Source: JAOUJD01 sp963811265 (lineage in GTDB: Bacteria; Pseudomonadota; Gammaproteobacteria; Burkholderiales; Burkholderiaceae_F). From it: a DNA stretch of 64,000 bases. This document shows positions 63,830 to 64,000 of this stretch, in pieces. Within the stretch, counting starts at the first letter, position 1. Each line of letters opens with the position of its first letter. The DNA is taken from contig CAWEQS010000026.1 in assembly GCA_963811265.1 (NCBI GenBank), forward strand, positions 248,001 through 312,000. Reading direction: 5' to 3'. The translations under genes and the position numbers were made by a program. A model generated the notes under the pieces. It saw only the letters and a list, made by a program, of their open reading frames with translations. It was not told where the DNA came from and made no database searches.

Positions 63830-64000
63830 ATGACGATCAAGGTCGGCGACCGCCTGCCCGAAGGCCAACTGCAGGAATTCATCGACGTCGAGACCGAAGG
63901 CTGCCCGCTCGGCCCGAACACGTTCAGCGTCGGCGAGATCTCGAAAGGCAAGAAGATCGCGATCTTCGGCCTGCCGGGCGCGTTCACCCCGACCTGCTCC
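63830..64000 (+). CDS. Peroxiredoxin, Prx5/hybrid type, partial at right edge
   Basis: The first 57 residues, MTIKVGDRLPEGQLQEFIDV..., reach IFGLPGAFTPTCS with the peroxidatic Cys at 56 (PGAFTPTCS). This is the Prx5/AhpE-like 1-Cys or 2-Cys peroxiredoxin group common in proteobacteria; the rest lies outside the window. AGAGGAAG precedes the ATG. Confidence 0.9.
   Translation, partial: MTIKVGDRLPEGQLQEFIDVETEGCPLGPNTFSVGEISKGKKIAIFGLPGAFTPTCS

Overview
This 64 kb window reads as ordinary chromosome of a GC-rich betaproteobacterium, most likely order Burkholderiales. The evidence is the (A)ANDERFALAA tmRNA tag, the rpsU-dnaG-rpoD macromolecular synthesis operon followed by a tRNA-Ile(CAT), the sodB/xseA - exbBD - lpxK - Trm112 - kdsB - adk block, and the ribF-ileS-lspA-coaBC-dut chain, all arranged as is usual in that group. 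I see no insertion sequence, prophage, integron, plasmid module or CRISPR array. Almost every base is in conserved, tightly packed genes, many with 4-bp ATGA/GTGA overlaps.

Layout. 1-3.3 kb: a patatin-like phospholipase running off the left edge and three small envelope proteins, all on the minus strand. 3.4-11.4 kb: ubiG-gph (ubiquinone methylation, phosphoglycolate phosphatase), a 1,228-residue DUF748/AsmA-like envelope protein, tmRNA and the catalase-peroxidase katG. 11.5-18.5 kb, minus strand: DEAD-box helicase, tRNA-Ile(CAT), rpoD, dnaG, yqeY, rpsU. 18.6-24.9 kb: tsaD (plus), then plsY, ybaK, xerD, ogt, two chalcone-isomerase-like exported proteins, ispH and an SlpA-type FKBP. 24.9-26.2 kb: radC and rpmB-rpmG. 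26.2-31.2 kb, minus: fatty acid desaturase, MscS channel, RsmB-type rRNA methyltransferase, purN. 31.3-39.1 kb, plus: ribF, ileS, lspA, coaBC, a small membrane protein, dut, an LPLAT acyltransferase and an alpha/beta hydrolase. 39.2-43.7 kb, minus: fccB-fccA (sulfide dehydrogenase) and clpA-clpS. 44-47.7 kb: cspA, a hairpin-rich intergenic stretch, icd, an Ala/Lys/Pro-rich exported protein, a DUF192 protein and sodB. 47.8-54.9 kb: xseA, exbB, exbD, lpxK, Trm112, kdsB, a solute-binding protein and adk. 55-64 kb: membrane pyrophosphatase hppA with a C-terminal OmpA-like domain, a small TM-OmpA protein, a GNAT acetyltransferase, a fused CoA-transferase, a hypothetical exported protein, a 3-hydroxyacyl-CoA dehydrogenase-type SDR, gamma-glutamyltransferase and the start of a peroxiredoxin.

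Functionally the window is mostly translation, transcription and replication machinery, envelope and lipid A biogenesis, cofactor and nucleotide supply, and oxidative defence (katG, sodB, peroxiredoxin).

Two points matter to a reader. First, seven conserved genes (patatin-like, gph, rpoD, ispH, desaturase, mscS, hppA) each carry one single-base frameshift. Several of these genes are indispensable, so the pattern looks like consensus or assembly error rather than gene decay; such genes are listed as whole CDS with the break marked. Second, the most unusual biology I can see is the hppA product, which ends in an OmpA/peptidoglycan-binding-like domain and is followed by a second, homologous membrane-anchored OmpA-like protein.
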